Assembly: GCA_000720845.1 (NCBI GenBank) | Contig: JODU01000008.1 | Coordinates: 1 to 64,000, forward strand | DNA length: 64,000 nucleotides | Source of the DNA: Kitasatospora aureofaciens | GTDB lineage: Bacteria; Actinomycetota; Actinomycetes; Streptomycetales; Streptomycetaceae | Reading direction: 5' to 3' | Shown here: positions 54,236 through 62,325 of the stretch, one piece after another | Layout: the number at the start of each line of letters is the position of its first letter | How positions within the stretch are numbered: position 1 is the stretch's first letter | Made by a program: the position numbers and the translations under genes | The notes under the pieces: model-generated | The model's input: the letters and a program-made list of their open reading frames with translations, nothing else | The model's database searches: none | What the model was told of the DNA's origin: nothing

Positions 54236-54478
54236 ATGGAAAGACCCCCAGCCACCTACCAGGTGCACGGGCCGTCCCTGCGCAAGCGGCGGATGGACCA
54301 AGGCCTCACAGTCCAGGAAGCCGCCGAGAAGGCCGGCATCTCCCGCAGCTACCTCCAGCGGCTGGAAACAGGCATCCGGGAGCGGATGGGGCCCAAGCGC
54401 TACACCCGGCTCCGCACAGCCCTCAACGCGACAGACGCCCAACTCTGTCCACCCCACATACCCCCTGAAGGAAGGTGA
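54236..54478 (+). CDS. Cro-like XRE helix-turn-helix protein
   Basis: DNA-binding protein of 80 residues: LRKRRMDQGLTVQEAAEKAG, ISRSYLQRLETGIRERMGPK is a typical XRE helix-turn-helix. Its start lies six bases after a TAGATT -10 box, so the message is probably leaderless. It is the first rightward gene from the switch region, the position of Cro in temperate phages, and is followed closely by the next HTH gene. Confidence 0.78.
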   Translation: MERPPATYQVHGPSLRKRRMDQGLTVQEAAEKAGISRSYLQRLETGIRERMGPKRYTRLRTALNATDAQLCPPHIPPEGR

Positions 54479-54480
54479 CC

Positions 54481-54768
54481 ATGTCCACCCCCAACGTCAC
54501 CCCCATCGACGTCGACTCGATGATGCGCCGTGACGGCTACGTCAAGCCCAAGGAAGCCGCCCGCGCCCTCGGTTGCGGTGAACGGTGGCTCCTCGACGGC
54601 CTCAACAAGCACGGCTTCCCCCACACCCGCATGGGCCGCGCCAAGTGGCTCAACGAAGAGCACATCCGGGAGATCCGCTCCCTGTGCGAGGTGCCGGCCG
54701 ACCGCGCCAAGATCTCGCGCCTCCGCCGTGCCTCGACCAAGCCAAGGCCCACCCGCGTCGCCGCCTGA
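54481..54768 (+). CDS. Excisionase-like helix-turn-helix protein
   Basis: Protein of 95 residues with a MerR/excisionase-like fold: MMRRDGYVKPKEAARALGCG, ERWLLDGLNKHGFPHTRMGR, AKWLNEEHIREIRSL. This is the winged-helix layout of Xis and AlpA-type proteins. ATG 54481 has GGAAGG upstream, two bases after the previous stop. A recombination directionality role is plausible but not proven; it could be a second early regulator. Confidence 0.7.
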   Translation: MSTPNVTPIDVDSMMRRDGYVKPKEAARALGCGERWLLDGLNKHGFPHTRMGRAKWLNEEHIREIRSLCEVPADRAKISRLRRASTKPRPTRVAA

Positions 54769-54861
54769 CCGGCCACGCAAAGAGGTCGCCGCGACCCGCT
54801 AAGCCCGCGACGACCCCAGAGATCCACACCCACCAGAACACAGAGAACAGGAGCGTGGACC

Positions 54862-55215
54862 TTGTCCACATCATCGCAGAACACCGAGCGCAACGAGTAC
54901 ATCGCCGCCCTGCGCAACCTGGCCGACTGGCTGGAGAGCAACCCTGCCGTCAAGGTGCCGACCGACCGCCTCATGCTGCTGCCGCTGCACACGAACAAGG
55001 CAGTCCAGGAGTTCGCCGAGGCCTGCGGACTGACCGTGTCCATGGACTCGGACGGCAACGCGTCCGTCGACGTCGACTTCGGCGGAATCATCTACCACGC
55101 TTACGGCTACGCCGACTTCGACGCGTTCCACGAGGCGCATAAGGAGAAGCAGGCTCGCCGCTGGGCGGACTCCAAGGGTCTGACGATCCAGCTCTCCACC
55201 GGCGGTGCGGTATGA
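54862..55215 (+). CDS. Phage early hypothetical protein
   Basis: Protein of 117 residues starting MSTSSQNTERNEYIAALRNL with a helical N-terminus (ADWLESNPAVKVPTDR). A beta-rich middle and a C-terminal FHEAHKEKQARRWADSKG helix follow. The TTG at 54862 with AGGAG nine bases upstream is the best start. It opens a cassette of small genes joined by four-base overlaps. No function recognised. Confidence 0.7.
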   Translation: MSTSSQNTERNEYIAALRNLADWLESNPAVKVPTDRLMLLPLHTNKAVQEFAEACGLTVSMDSDGNASVDVDFGGIIYHAYGYADFDAFHEAHKEKQARRWADSKGLTIQLSTGGAV

Positions 55216-55778
55216 GCGTCTCCGATCTCGACCCGTTCTGGGTCAAAGCCCGCGCCGAGTTCCTCGCCCAGGGCAGCACCGCCGCCGACGCGTCCGCGTG
55301 CGGCACCTGCCGCAGCCTGGCCGAGGCCGGGAAGCCGGTGGAGCACGACGGCTGCGCCCAGCGCGCCACGCTCCTCCACGCCCCCGACCACCCGCACTAC
55401 GAGATCCTCGCCGGCTTCTCCCTGGAGGAGAACGCGAAGCTCCCGGCCCGCTTCCACGTCCCCGTCTTCGACGACTGCGGCAAGCCGAACCTGTGGCTGT
55501 GCGCGGTCTGCCAGGAAGAGGGCGTCGTCACCGGCTGGCCGTGCGCCACCGCCACCAAGTACGGCACCCAGGTCTTCACCCCTCACCACACCGCGGAGAC
55601 GGCGCAGCAGAAGCAGCAGGCTGGGACTGTCGCCATGACGGACGCGATCGCCAAGGCCGTCGCCGCCCTCCGCGACATGCAGGCCGTGGAGCCGGACCAC
55701 GTGAAGGCCGCCGCCCTGTACGAGATCGAGATGGGCCTGCGGCACGCCGCCGGAACCCAGAACGAGGTGGCGTCGTGA
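55212..55778 (+). CDS. Cys-rich phage hypothetical protein
   Basis: Protein of 188 residues. A first pair CGTC with Cys48 nearby, then CAVC and a further Cys suggest a zinc-binding N-terminal half (SACGTCRSLAEAGKPVEHDG, NLWLCAVCQEEG). The C-terminal 60 residues are helical (MTDAIAKAVAALRDMQAVEP). The ATG overlaps the previous stop (ATGA) and its own stop overlaps the next GTG. Function unknown. Confidence 0.72.
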   Translation: MSVSDLDPFWVKARAEFLAQGSTAADASACGTCRSLAEAGKPVEHDGCAQRATLLHAPDHPHYEILAGFSLEENAKLPARFHVPVFDDCGKPNLWLCAVCQEEGVVTGWPCATATKYGTQVFTPHHTAETAQQKQQAGTVAMTDAIAKAVAALRDMQAVEPDHVKAAALYEIEMGLRHAAGTQNEVAS

Positions 55779-56299
55779 ATGTCGATCAGTGGAACGCCCG
55801 CTACCCGGTCGGCACCCTGGTGTTCGCCTACCTGGGCTGCCGCCCGGAGGACGGTTCGGGCACCCGCCTCGTGACCCGCACCCGCACCGAAGCGCAACTG
55901 TCCGCGTCCGGTGACCCGGTGGTCTGGGTGGAGGGGGAGGGCTCCTACATCTGCCTCACCCACGTCGACCCCGTCGCGGAGGACGTGTGGGAGGAAGCGC
56001 GGGAGGCCGAGGCCGCCAAAGCGCCCAAGCCGACAGGCATGCCCAAGACGGCCCGCGAGAAGGTCGCCGGCCTGCTGTGGTGGTCCGTCCCGTCCGGAAC
56101 CGACGAGGAGGCGAAGGATCGGACGAACCAGCTCCTCGACGAGCTGACCGCCGAAGTGCGTACCACCGCCTTCGAGGAAGCCGCCGCCTTCTTCGCCGGG
56201 CTGGCTGACGCCGAGAAGGACCAGCACGGCTACCGAGCCCGCGTGATGCGAGGCGCCGCCAACGACGTGCGACGCCTCAACACCGGGGAGGCGTCATGA
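55775..56299 (+). CDS. Phage hypothetical protein
   Basis: Protein of 174 residues (VNVDQWNARYPVGTLVFAYL at the start). The N-terminal half looks like a small beta barrel with the repeated pattern TRTRTEAQLSASGDPVVWVE. The C-terminal half is helical (EEAKDRTNQLLDELTAEVRT). The start GTG overlaps the previous stop and the end overlaps the next ATG. A similar N-terminal theme (YPVGTxV) recurs in the 72-residue protein downstream. Function unknown. Confidence 0.7.
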   Translation: MNVDQWNARYPVGTLVFAYLGCRPEDGSGTRLVTRTRTEAQLSASGDPVVWVEGEGSYICLTHVDPVAEDVWEEAREAEAAKAPKPTGMPKTAREKVAGLLWWSVPSGTDEEAKDRTNQLLDELTAEVRTTAFEEAAAFFAGLADAEKDQHGYRARVMRGAANDVRRLNTGEAS

Positions 56300-56613
56300 C
56301 CGCCCGGTTGTCGCCGGAGCGCGAGGCTGAGATCGCTGCCGCGGTCGCCGTGTACGAGGGCCACCCGAGCATCGGGTTCGCCTGCTGCTCGGCCCACGGC
56401 CCGGCAGACGGAACCCGCGAGCTCCTCGCCGAGCTGGCCGCGGTCCGCGCCGAACGCGACCAGGCGCGGGCCGAGCTGGCCGAGTTCGCGTCCCGCGTGA
56501 ACGAGCTGGAGTCCCGCCTCTGCGAGTGCGAGCCCGTCCGCGAGCACAGCGACTACAGGCGTCCCGCCTTCTACCAGCACGCCGCTGACTGCCCCGTGAA
56601 CAGGGGTGCCTGA
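56296..56613 (+). CDS. Small coiled-coil phage protein
   Basis: Protein of 105 residues. It starts MTARLSPEREAEIAAAVAVY, has two adjacent cysteines (FACCSAHGP), a coiled coil (LLAELAAVRAERDQARAELA, EFASRVNELESRL) and a C-terminal CECEP with a late Cys. ATGA overlap with the gene before and a one-base TGATG overlap with the gene after. Function unknown. Confidence 0.68.
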   Translation: MTARLSPEREAEIAAAVAVYEGHPSIGFACCSAHGPADGTRELLAELAAVRAERDQARAELAEFASRVNELESRLCECEPVREHSDYRRPAFYQHAADCPVNRGA

Positions 56614-56831
56614 TGGACGCCGAAACCTTCAACCGCATGTACCCGGTGCGGACCCCGGTCCGGGTGTTCCCGAACACCCGCGAGGACCCGCCGCGGATCA
56701 CCCGCACCCGCACCCGCGCCATCCAGGTGCAGCACGGCCTCGCCGTCGTCCACGTCGACGGCCTGACCAGTCCCTACCGCGTCGACTCCCTCGACGTGCT
56801 GCCGAACGACTTCCCCGTGGAGGCGTCGTGA
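56613..56831 (+). CDS. Small phage beta-barrel-like protein
   Basis: Protein of 72 residues: MDAETFNRMYPVRTPVRVFP, NTREDPPRITRTRTRAIQVQ, HGLAVVHVDG. The pattern suggests a small all-beta fold, and the MYPVRTPVRVFP and TRTRT segments resemble the N-terminal half of the protein encoded at 55775. Coupled at both ends by overlapping stop/start codons. Function unknown. Confidence 0.66.
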   Translation: MDAETFNRMYPVRTPVRVFPNTREDPPRITRTRTRAIQVQHGLAVVHVDGLTSPYRVDSLDVLPNDFPVEAS

Positions 56832-57043
56832 GCGACACCAGCATCCTCAACCAGACCCTGATCATCGGCTCCGACCCGGACGAGGTGACCTTCGAAGTCC
56901 ACGAGGGCCACGCCTTCATCCTCCTCGGACCCGTCTCCATCGCCCTGCCGCTCACCGCGCAGGCCGCCGTCGACAAGCTCGCCACGGTCGCCGCCCAGGC
57001 CGCTGCCGACAACCGGGCCCGCCGGCTCCGCGAGGTGGCCTGA
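56828..57043 (+). CDS. Small phage protein
   Basis: Protein of 71 residues (VSDTSILNQTLIIGSDPDEV, TFEVHEGHAFILLGPVSIAL, then a helical Ala/Arg tail). GTG overlaps the previous stop (GTGA). The next gene begins one base after its stop. No motif recognised. Confidence 0.62.
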   Translation: MSDTSILNQTLIIGSDPDEVTFEVHEGHAFILLGPVSIALPLTAQAAVDKLATVAAQAAADNRARRLREVA

Positions 57044-57044
57044 C

Positions 57045-57251
57045 ATGGCGACCGCGATCGAACCCCGCCGGCCGCTGGCCGACCTGGAACAGGACGCCAT
57101 CGCCCGCATCGAAGGCGAGATGGCCCGCCGAGCCCGCGGCCTGAAGCCGTGGACGACCACCGAGTACGTCGACCACGTCGCCCGCGTCCACGCCCACTAC
57201 CAGCAGCGACGCCAATGGCTCCGCACCCACGACCAGGAGGCGGCGGCATGA
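57045..57251 (+). CDS. Small helical phage protein
   Basis: Protein of 68 residues, mostly helical and basic (LADLEQDAIARIEGEMARRA, VDHVARVHAHYQQRRQWLRT). ATG 57045 follows the preceding stop by one base and its stop overlaps the next ATG. Function unknown. Confidence 0.6.
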   Translation: MATAIEPRRPLADLEQDAIARIEGEMARRARGLKPWTTTEYVDHVARVHAHYQQRRQWLRTHDQEAAA

Positions 57252-57541
57252 CCACCCTGCACCTGCCGCCGATGCCCGGCGACGCCGACCCCGTCATCAT
57301 CCCCGGCCTCCGCAAAGCCCTCGACCTGGACATCGACCCCGACTTCAAGGCGTCGATCGACGGCGGGTTCACCGAGTCCTTCGAAGACTTCTGCCGCCGC
57401 CTCACCGAAGGCGCCGACCCCCAGCCAGCCACCGACACCCAGACGCTCGCAGCCATCGCCCGACTGACCCGGCGCATCACCAGCCTCGAACACCAGCTGG
57501 CAGACGCCAAAGCCGAAAAGACCGCACTGGAGGGGCTGTGA
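57248..57541 (+). CDS. Phage hypothetical protein with C-terminal coiled coil
   Basis: Protein of 97 residues. An acidic N-terminus (MPGDADPVIIPGLRKALDLD) is followed by a helical region ending in a short coiled coil (RLTRRITSLEHQLADAKAEK). It overlaps both neighbours by four bases. Function unknown. Confidence 0.65.
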   Translation: MTTLHLPPMPGDADPVIIPGLRKALDLDIDPDFKASIDGGFTESFEDFCRRLTEGADPQPATDTQTLAAIARLTRRITSLEHQLADAKAEKTALEGL

Positions 57542-57984
57542 GCCTGAACCCGATACCCCGCCTGAAGGGCCACGGCAGGCGCCGCGCCATCGACAAGGTC
57601 GCCGAGCTTCGCGACGAGAACCGCCGCCTCCTCACCCAACTCTTCGACGCCAGCGACGCCTACCAAATCCTCCAGCAGCACCTCGCCGAGACCACGGCCC
57701 GGCAAGCTGAGGCCGAGGAACTCGTCGTCCAGCAGCAGGCCGACATCGACGACCTGAACGCCGAGAACGACCAGCTCCGCGACGAGTTGGCCAAGCTCAA
57801 GGTCCGCTTCGGGCCCGAGCTCGCCGCCGACGCCAACACCCAGGCGATCACCGTCCCGCCGATGATCCGCGACATCGACGGGCCCGAGGACCAGGCCACC
57901 GCACCGATCCCCGTCCTCACCCTCCAGCAGGCATTCGGCAGCACCGACCCGGCACACGTCCCCGCCTGGGCCACGCGCCACTGA
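57538..57984 (+). CDS. Coiled-coil phage protein
   Basis: Protein of 148 residues. Residues about 20-90 form a long coiled coil (VAELRDENRRLLTQLFDASD, AEELVVQQQADIDDLNAEND, QLRDELAKL), followed by a Pro/Thr-rich tail. GTG overlaps the previous stop. It is the last gene of the overlapping early cassette; two GC hairpins follow. Possibly a structural scaffold for neighbouring replication proteins, but nothing specific is recognised. Confidence 0.68.
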   Translation: MSLNPIPRLKGHGRRRAIDKVAELRDENRRLLTQLFDASDAYQILQQHLAETTARQAEAEELVVQQQADIDDLNAENDQLRDELAKLKVRFGPELAADANTQAITVPPMIRDIDGPEDQATAPIPVLTLQQAFGSTDPAHVPAWATRH

Positions 57985-57987
57985 GCC

Positions 57988-58064
57988 CGCCGCCCCGCCG
58001 GAAGACACCGGCCGGCCGGGGCGGCGCCCAAGAAGAAACCCCCGCTCGGGGATAGCGAGCGGGG
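57988..58064 (+). terminator. Two hairpins between the early cassette and the clamp-like gene
   Basis: GCCGCCCCG can pair with CGGGGCGGC (about 57988-58024). A second stem, CCCCGCTCG (58040-58048) with CGAGCGGGG (58056-58064), has a seven-base loop. They lie directly after the coiled-coil gene and end about 20 bases before the ribosome site of the next gene. They may end or reduce transcription, or protect the downstream message. Confidence 0.65.
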
Positions 58065-58098
58065 ATCGGAACCCATGATCCCACAAGGAGAGACCACC

Positions 58099-59136
58099 GT
58101 GTCCGTCACGATCAACGCCCACCAGCTGAAGCTCCTCCTCGACAAGACCATCGACCACATGGGCAGCGAGTACGTAGAGCCGCTGCACGGCATCCGCCTC
58201 GACGTCGACGCCCGCTACATCTACGCCGTCGCCACCGACCGCTACACCATCGCCGCCGCCCGCTACCGCCTCAACCAAGACGACCAAAACCAGGAGCCCT
58301 GGGCGGTGACCATCCCCGCCGAGAACCTGCGGGCCCTCCGCGAGTGGATCCACGGCCTACAGGGCGCCGGCCTCATCACCATCAGCACGGCCAAGGGCCG
58401 CCTGTTCTTCGAGGGCCCCCAGACCGATCTCAGCATCGCCATCAACACCGCCCTGGAGTTCCCCGACTGGCGCGGCATCCTCCGCAAGCAGGTCGACCAG
58501 GCCGCCGACGGCGAAACATTCCCGGCCCTCAACCCCGGCATGCTCACCCGCTTCAACATCGGCGGCATGATCCGCGCCCGCATCACCGGAGACGAAAAGC
58601 CTCTCCTGGTCTTCAGCGAGGACTTCCTCGGCGCACAGATGCCCGCCCGCTACGCCGGTGTCTACCCGGCCAAGGAAGAGACCTTCGACGGAGCCCAGCA
58701 GTCCTGGCTGTGGACCCTGTCCGCGGGCTCGAAGGACGCCACCGCGGATGGCGCCGCCTACGAGGAGGACCGGCCCCGCTACGAGGTCACCACAGACATC
58801 CGCGAGACCGGCGAAGTCCTTCTCCAGCAGGCACTCCGCTCGACCTGGGACATGCACGGCAAGTCGGCGGAGAACCCGCAGGAGTTCCTGAACCACTGCC
58901 TCACCGCGATCAACGCATGGGCGGCGTTCCGCTACCTCAACGCGCTGCACAGCGTCGACCCGCGCGCCGCGGCGGACGTCGTCGCCGAAATGGCGGGGGA
59001 GTTCGAGTCCGGTGAGATCGGCGAGTTCGCGTGGGACGCCGCCGAGAAGGCCGGCTTCACCCCGCAGAAGTGGCACGACGACTACGAGGCCGCCATGGAG
59101 AAGTCGGCGGCGGAGGCCACCGACACCGCGGCCTGA
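58099..59136 (+). CDS. Sliding-clamp-like (DnaN domain) phage protein
   Basis: Protein of 345 residues. Its N-terminus resembles the first domain of the DNA polymerase III beta clamp: INAHQLKLLLDKTIDHMG, then LHGIRLDVDARYIYAVATDR, YTIAAARYRL (about 30-57). A second clamp-like stretch follows (WAVTIPAENLRALREWI, then ISTAKGRLFFEGPQTDLSIA). The C-terminal 150 residues are acidic, helical and not clamp-like. GTG 58099 has AAGGAG nine bases upstream. A phage clamp could tether replication or recombination proteins, which fits the adjacent YqaJ and RecT genes. The assignment is by eye and the chain is shorter than a three-domain clamp. Confidence 0.6.
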   Translation: MSVTINAHQLKLLLDKTIDHMGSEYVEPLHGIRLDVDARYIYAVATDRYTIAAARYRLNQDDQNQEPWAVTIPAENLRALREWIHGLQGAGLITISTAKGRLFFEGPQTDLSIAINTALEFPDWRGILRKQVDQAADGETFPALNPGMLTRFNIGGMIRARITGDEKPLLVFSEDFLGAQMPARYAGVYPAKEETFDGAQQSWLWTLSAGSKDATADGAAYEEDRPRYEVTTDIRETGEVLLQQALRSTWDMHGKSAENPQEFLNHCLTAINAWAAFRYLNALHSVDPRAAADVVAEMAGEFESGEIGEFAWDAAEKAGFTPQKWHDDYEAAMEKSAAEATDTAA

Positions 59137-59263
59137 CCGCCTCCACAACCACATACGCCGCGCTGTAGCGACCCCCACGCTCCGCGGCATTCCAGGCCGG
59201 CCGCCCTGGACCTCCCCTCCCGGGGCGGCCGGCCGTCACCTCGCACACCCCAGAGAGGGTTAC

Positions 59264-60280
59264 ATGAGCACCGAAAGCACCACAAAACCCGCCGCGCCAC
59301 CACTGGAGTTTCCGTCCGGAGCTGTTGTGGTCCTGGACGCCGACGCCAGCAGCGACGAGTGGCACGCGATCCGGCAGTCCGGCCTCGGGGGATCCGACCT
59401 TCCCGCGATCTGCGGCCTCAACAAGTGGACCAGCCCCCTCGAAATCTGGCTCAAGAAGACAGGCCAGGCCGTGCCCCGCCGCGAGGACCCCGTCCTCAAC
59501 GAGGCCGCCGAGAACGGCCACGACCTCGAGCCGTTCGTCGCCAGCCGCTTCACCAAGAAGACCGGCCTTCCCGCCCACCAGAACCCAGGCACCCTCCGCC
59601 GGCCCGACCTTCCGTGGGCGCTCGTCAACCTCGACCGGTACACCATCGAGAACGGCCAGCCCGGCGTCGTCGAACTGAAAACCCGCAGCTCCTACGCCCT
59701 CACCGACTGGCTCGACGAAGTCCCCATCGACACCCAGATCCAAGTCCAGTGGCAACTCGCCGTCACCGGATGGACCTTCGGCTACACCGCCTGCCTCATC
59801 GGCGGACAGCGCACCATCGTCCACCGCATCGACCGCGACGAGCAGATGATCGCCGACCTGCTCAACATCGCCGCAGAGTTCTGGGGATGGGTCGAAGCCG
59901 GAACCCAGCCGCCCATCGACGGATCCGTCGCCACCGGCGAACTCCTCGACCGGCTCCACGCCAACCCCGACACCGACGTCGTCGTCGCCGACGCCACCGA
60001 AGTCGAAGGCTGGCTGCAGCAACGAGCCCACGCCAAGGAACAGCTCGCCGCCGCCGAGATCGCCCTCACCGACGCCGACAACCACCTCAAGGCCATCGCC
60101 GGTGACGCCGTCGAAGTCCACATCCGCGGCGAGAAGGCCTACTCGTGGCCCCGCTACAGCCGCAAGGGCCGCATCGACTTCGCCGCCCTCACCGAGGACT
60201 ACCCGGGCCTCGACCTCGACGCCTACCGCAGCGAACCCACCACCTACCGCCAGCTCCGCATCCACCTGGAGAACCTGTGA
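59264..60280 (+). CDS. YqaJ-family viral recombinase (exonuclease)
   Basis: Nuclease of 338 residues of the YqaJ/lambda-exonuclease fold. Visible motifs are LGGSDLPAICGLNKWTSPLE, the acid in VNLDRY (Asp124) and the ExK pair Glu137-Lys139 in VVELKTRSS, which together make the metal site, followed by the QVQWQLAVTG helix. A C-terminal extension follows (KAYSWPRYSRKGRIDF). It chews double-strand ends to give single strands for RecT. ATG 59264 has GAGAGG upstream. The stop overlaps the RecT start (GTGA). Confidence 0.88.
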   Translation: MSTESTTKPAAPPLEFPSGAVVVLDADASSDEWHAIRQSGLGGSDLPAICGLNKWTSPLEIWLKKTGQAVPRREDPVLNEAAENGHDLEPFVASRFTKKTGLPAHQNPGTLRRPDLPWALVNLDRYTIENGQPGVVELKTRSSYALTDWLDEVPIDTQIQVQWQLAVTGWTFGYTACLIGGQRTIVHRIDRDEQMIADLLNIAAEFWGWVEAGTQPPIDGSVATGELLDRLHANPDTDVVVADATEVEGWLQQRAHAKEQLAAAEIALTDADNHLKAIAGDAVEVHIRGEKAYSWPRYSRKGRIDFAALTEDYPGLDLDAYRSEPTTYRQLRIHLENL

Positions 60281-61089
60281 CCACTGCAGCCCGTAACGCC
60301 GTCGCCCGCCGAGCCGAGAACGTCGGCACCGTCCAGCAGGGCGGCCCGCAGGAACCGCCGAGCCTCGCCCAGCAGATCGAGCGGATGAAGCCGGAGATCG
60401 CCCGCGCCCTGCCCAAGCACCTCAACGCCGACCGCATCGCCCGCATCGCGCTGACCACCCTGCGCCGCACACCCAAGCTCGGCCAGTGCTCCCCTGAGTC
60501 CTTCCTGGGCGCCCTCATGACCTGCTCCCAGCTCGGCGTCGAGCCCGGCGGCCCCACCGGCGAGGCCTACCTCGTCCCGTTCAAGGGCGAAGTCACGTTC
60601 GTCCTCGGCTACAAGGGCATGGCCAAGCTGTTCTGGCAGTCCCCGATGGCGAAGTCCCTGTCCGCGCAGGTCGTCTACGAAGGCGACCACTTCGACTACG
60701 AGTACGGCCTCGACCAGAAGCTCGTCCACCGGCCTTCCCTCGCCGGCCGCGGCAAGGCCATCGCCTACTACGCCGTCGCCACCACCACAACCGGCGGTTC
60801 CGCGTTCGTTGTCCTCTCCCCGGAGGACGTCGAGAAGCACCGCAAGCACTCCGCCTTCCCCAACGGTGGCCCCTGGAAGGACCACTACGAGGCGATGGCA
60901 AAGAAGACCTGCGTCCGCGAGCTGTTCAAGCTCCTGCCGGTCTCCGTCGAGCTCGCCCAGGCCGACGCCCAGGACGGCACCGTCCGCACCGACTACGCCC
61001 CGGACGCCCTCGACGCCCCCGCCTACGAACTCCCCGCCGAGAGTCGGCCCGAACTCGAAGCCGGCAGCAGCGGCACCGGCACCGACTAG
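60277..61089 (+). CDS. recT: RecT-family single-strand annealing protein
   Basis: Annealing protein of 270 residues: SLAQQIERMKPEIARALPKH, CSPESFLGALMTCSQLGVEP, GEVTFVLGYKGMAKLFWQSP and AMAKKTCVRELFKLLPVSVE are classical RecT segments. It coats single-stranded DNA made by the partner nuclease and anneals it to complementary strands. GTG 60277 overlaps the YqaJ stop, so the two are made together, as in other phage recombination modules. An acidic tail ends the protein. Confidence 0.9.
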   Translation: MTTAARNAVARRAENVGTVQQGGPQEPPSLAQQIERMKPEIARALPKHLNADRIARIALTTLRRTPKLGQCSPESFLGALMTCSQLGVEPGGPTGEAYLVPFKGEVTFVLGYKGMAKLFWQSPMAKSLSAQVVYEGDHFDYEYGLDQKLVHRPSLAGRGKAIAYYAVATTTTGGSAFVVLSPEDVEKHRKHSAFPNGGPWKDHYEAMAKKTCVRELFKLLPVSVELAQADAQDGTVRTDYAPDALDAPAYELPAESRPELEAGSSGTGTD

Positions 61090-61102
61090 CCCGCACCCAG
61101 AC

Positions 61103-61131
61103 GGCCGCCCCGCGGGCAAGGCGGGGCGGCC
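61103..61131 (+). terminator. GC hairpin after recT
   Basis: An 11-base stem, GGCCGCCCCGC with GCGGGGCGGCC and a seven-base loop, lies 13 bases after the recT stop and ends about eight bases before the ribosome site of the next gene. There is no T run. It resembles the hairpin after the next gene. Confidence 0.7.
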
Positions 61132-61153
61132 TCCCAGAAGGAGACCACACACC

Positions 61154-61795
61154 ATGACGATCAACCACAGGGCCGAGGCCGAGAAGCACCTCGCCAACGC
61201 CGCCCGCCACCTCACCGAAGTCCCGGCCGACATGCGGATCGCCGAAGTCGCCGCCGCGATCGGGCAGGGCCACGCCACCCTCGCCCGCGGCGAGGAGCAG
61301 GCGGCGACGACCGCGGACCTGAAGGAGGCGCTCTACTCGCTCCGCCGACGCTTCAACGACACCCGCGAAGCCGTGGCCGCGCACATCGCCGAGGGCCTCG
61401 CCAGCCGAGAGAAGAACCGCTGGAAAGCCGCCATCGACCTCTCCAAGGCACTCGACGAAGCCCACTGCAACGTGGACGACCTCGTCGACGCCCGCCTCTC
61501 CGACGACGGCTGGGACCCGCGATCCGCCTACAAGGCCGTCGACTCTGCTGTCCGCAGCGATGACCCTTGGGCGCCGGTCCCGGACATCACCGACCAGGTC
61601 CCGGAGCCCGTCCGCCGTGTCATCGCTGGGCAACTCGCCGAAGCGCTCATCGACGGCCGCGACGGCGAGATCCAGAACTGGGCCCGCGGCATCACCTACG
61701 AGCTCAAGCGCGTCGGCGCCGACCTCACCGATGCGATCAAGACCCGCATCACCGAGATGACCCTCGGCGCCGACCCCACCGACCCGCCCTTCTAA
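61154..61795 (+). CDS. Phage hypothetical protein
   Basis: Helical protein of 213 residues (MTINHRAEAEKHLANAARHL, TEVPADMRIAEVAAAIGQGH, EALYSLRRRFNDTREAVAAH). The first part resembles a TPR-like or antitoxin-like helical bundle. No catalytic motif is seen. ATG 61154 has GAAGGAG upstream. It is flanked on both sides by GC hairpins of nearly the same design. Function unknown. Confidence 0.75.
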   Translation: MTINHRAEAEKHLANAARHLTEVPADMRIAEVAAAIGQGHATLARGEEQAATTADLKEALYSLRRRFNDTREAVAAHIAEGLASREKNRWKAAIDLSKALDEAHCNVDDLVDARLSDDGWDPRSAYKAVDSAVRSDDPWAPVPDITDQVPEPVRRVIAGQLAEALIDGRDGEIQNWARGITYELKRVGADLTDAIKTRITEMTLGADPTDPPF

Positions 61796-61811
61796 GCCCG
61801 CACACGCGAAC

Positions 61812-61840
61812 GGCCGCCCGCGGGCGAAACGCGGGCGGCC
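61812..61840 (+). terminator. GC hairpin with GAAA-type loop
   Basis: An 11-base stem, GGCCGCCCGCG with CGCGGGCGGCC and a loop containing GGCGAAA, lies 16 bases after the preceding stop. It is a close relative of the hairpin at 61103-61131. Confidence 0.7.
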
Positions 61841-61914
61841 TCACCCCCAGTAGACGCCGAGTTGGCCGACCACTTCAAGAAGCGCCACCGGCCGCAGACC
61901 AGGGAGAACCCGCC

Positions 61915-62325
61915 GTGAGTGATCGTGAAACGTTCCGTGAAACCAAAAGTGTCAGTGGCGTGGCGCCAATGGGAGATATGACCACTCCCGTGCAGCCCGC
62001 CCTCGACGGCAGCATCCCCGAGCCGCGGAAGACGCAGACGAAGCAGCACACCGAGGACTACGAGACCTGGCTGGAGATCGTCTGGCCGCGCTTCATAGCC
62101 GCCGCGGCCACCGGCCGCACCTTCACCTGCTACGAGATCGCCGACGCCCACGACCTCCCGTCGCCGCCCAACCCGCAGGCGCACTGGGGCCGGCTGATGA
62201 CCCTGCTCAAGGACGAGGGCTACGTCCGCACCGCCGGCTGGGCCTGCACGAACCGGCCCACCGCCCACCACTCCGGCGTCCGCACCTGGAAGGGCACCGC
62301 CGCCGCCAGGAGGGCCGCCGCGTGA
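61915..62325 (+). CDS. Winged-helix-like phage protein
   Basis: Protein of 136 residues. The C-terminal half looks like a winged helix: TFTCYEIADAHDLPSPPNPQ, AHWGRLMTLLKDEGYVRTAG. GTG 61915 has AGGGAG upstream; ATG codons at 61969 and 61978 could give shorter forms. Its stop overlaps the methyltransferase start (GTGA), so the two are coupled and it might help that enzyme bind DNA. Function not known. Confidence 0.72.
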   Translation: MSDRETFRETKSVSGVAPMGDMTTPVQPALDGSIPEPRKTQTKQHTEDYETWLEIVWPRFIAAAATGRTFTCYEIADAHDLPSPPNPQAHWGRLMTLLKDEGYVRTAGWACTNRPTAHHSGVRTWKGTAAARRAAA

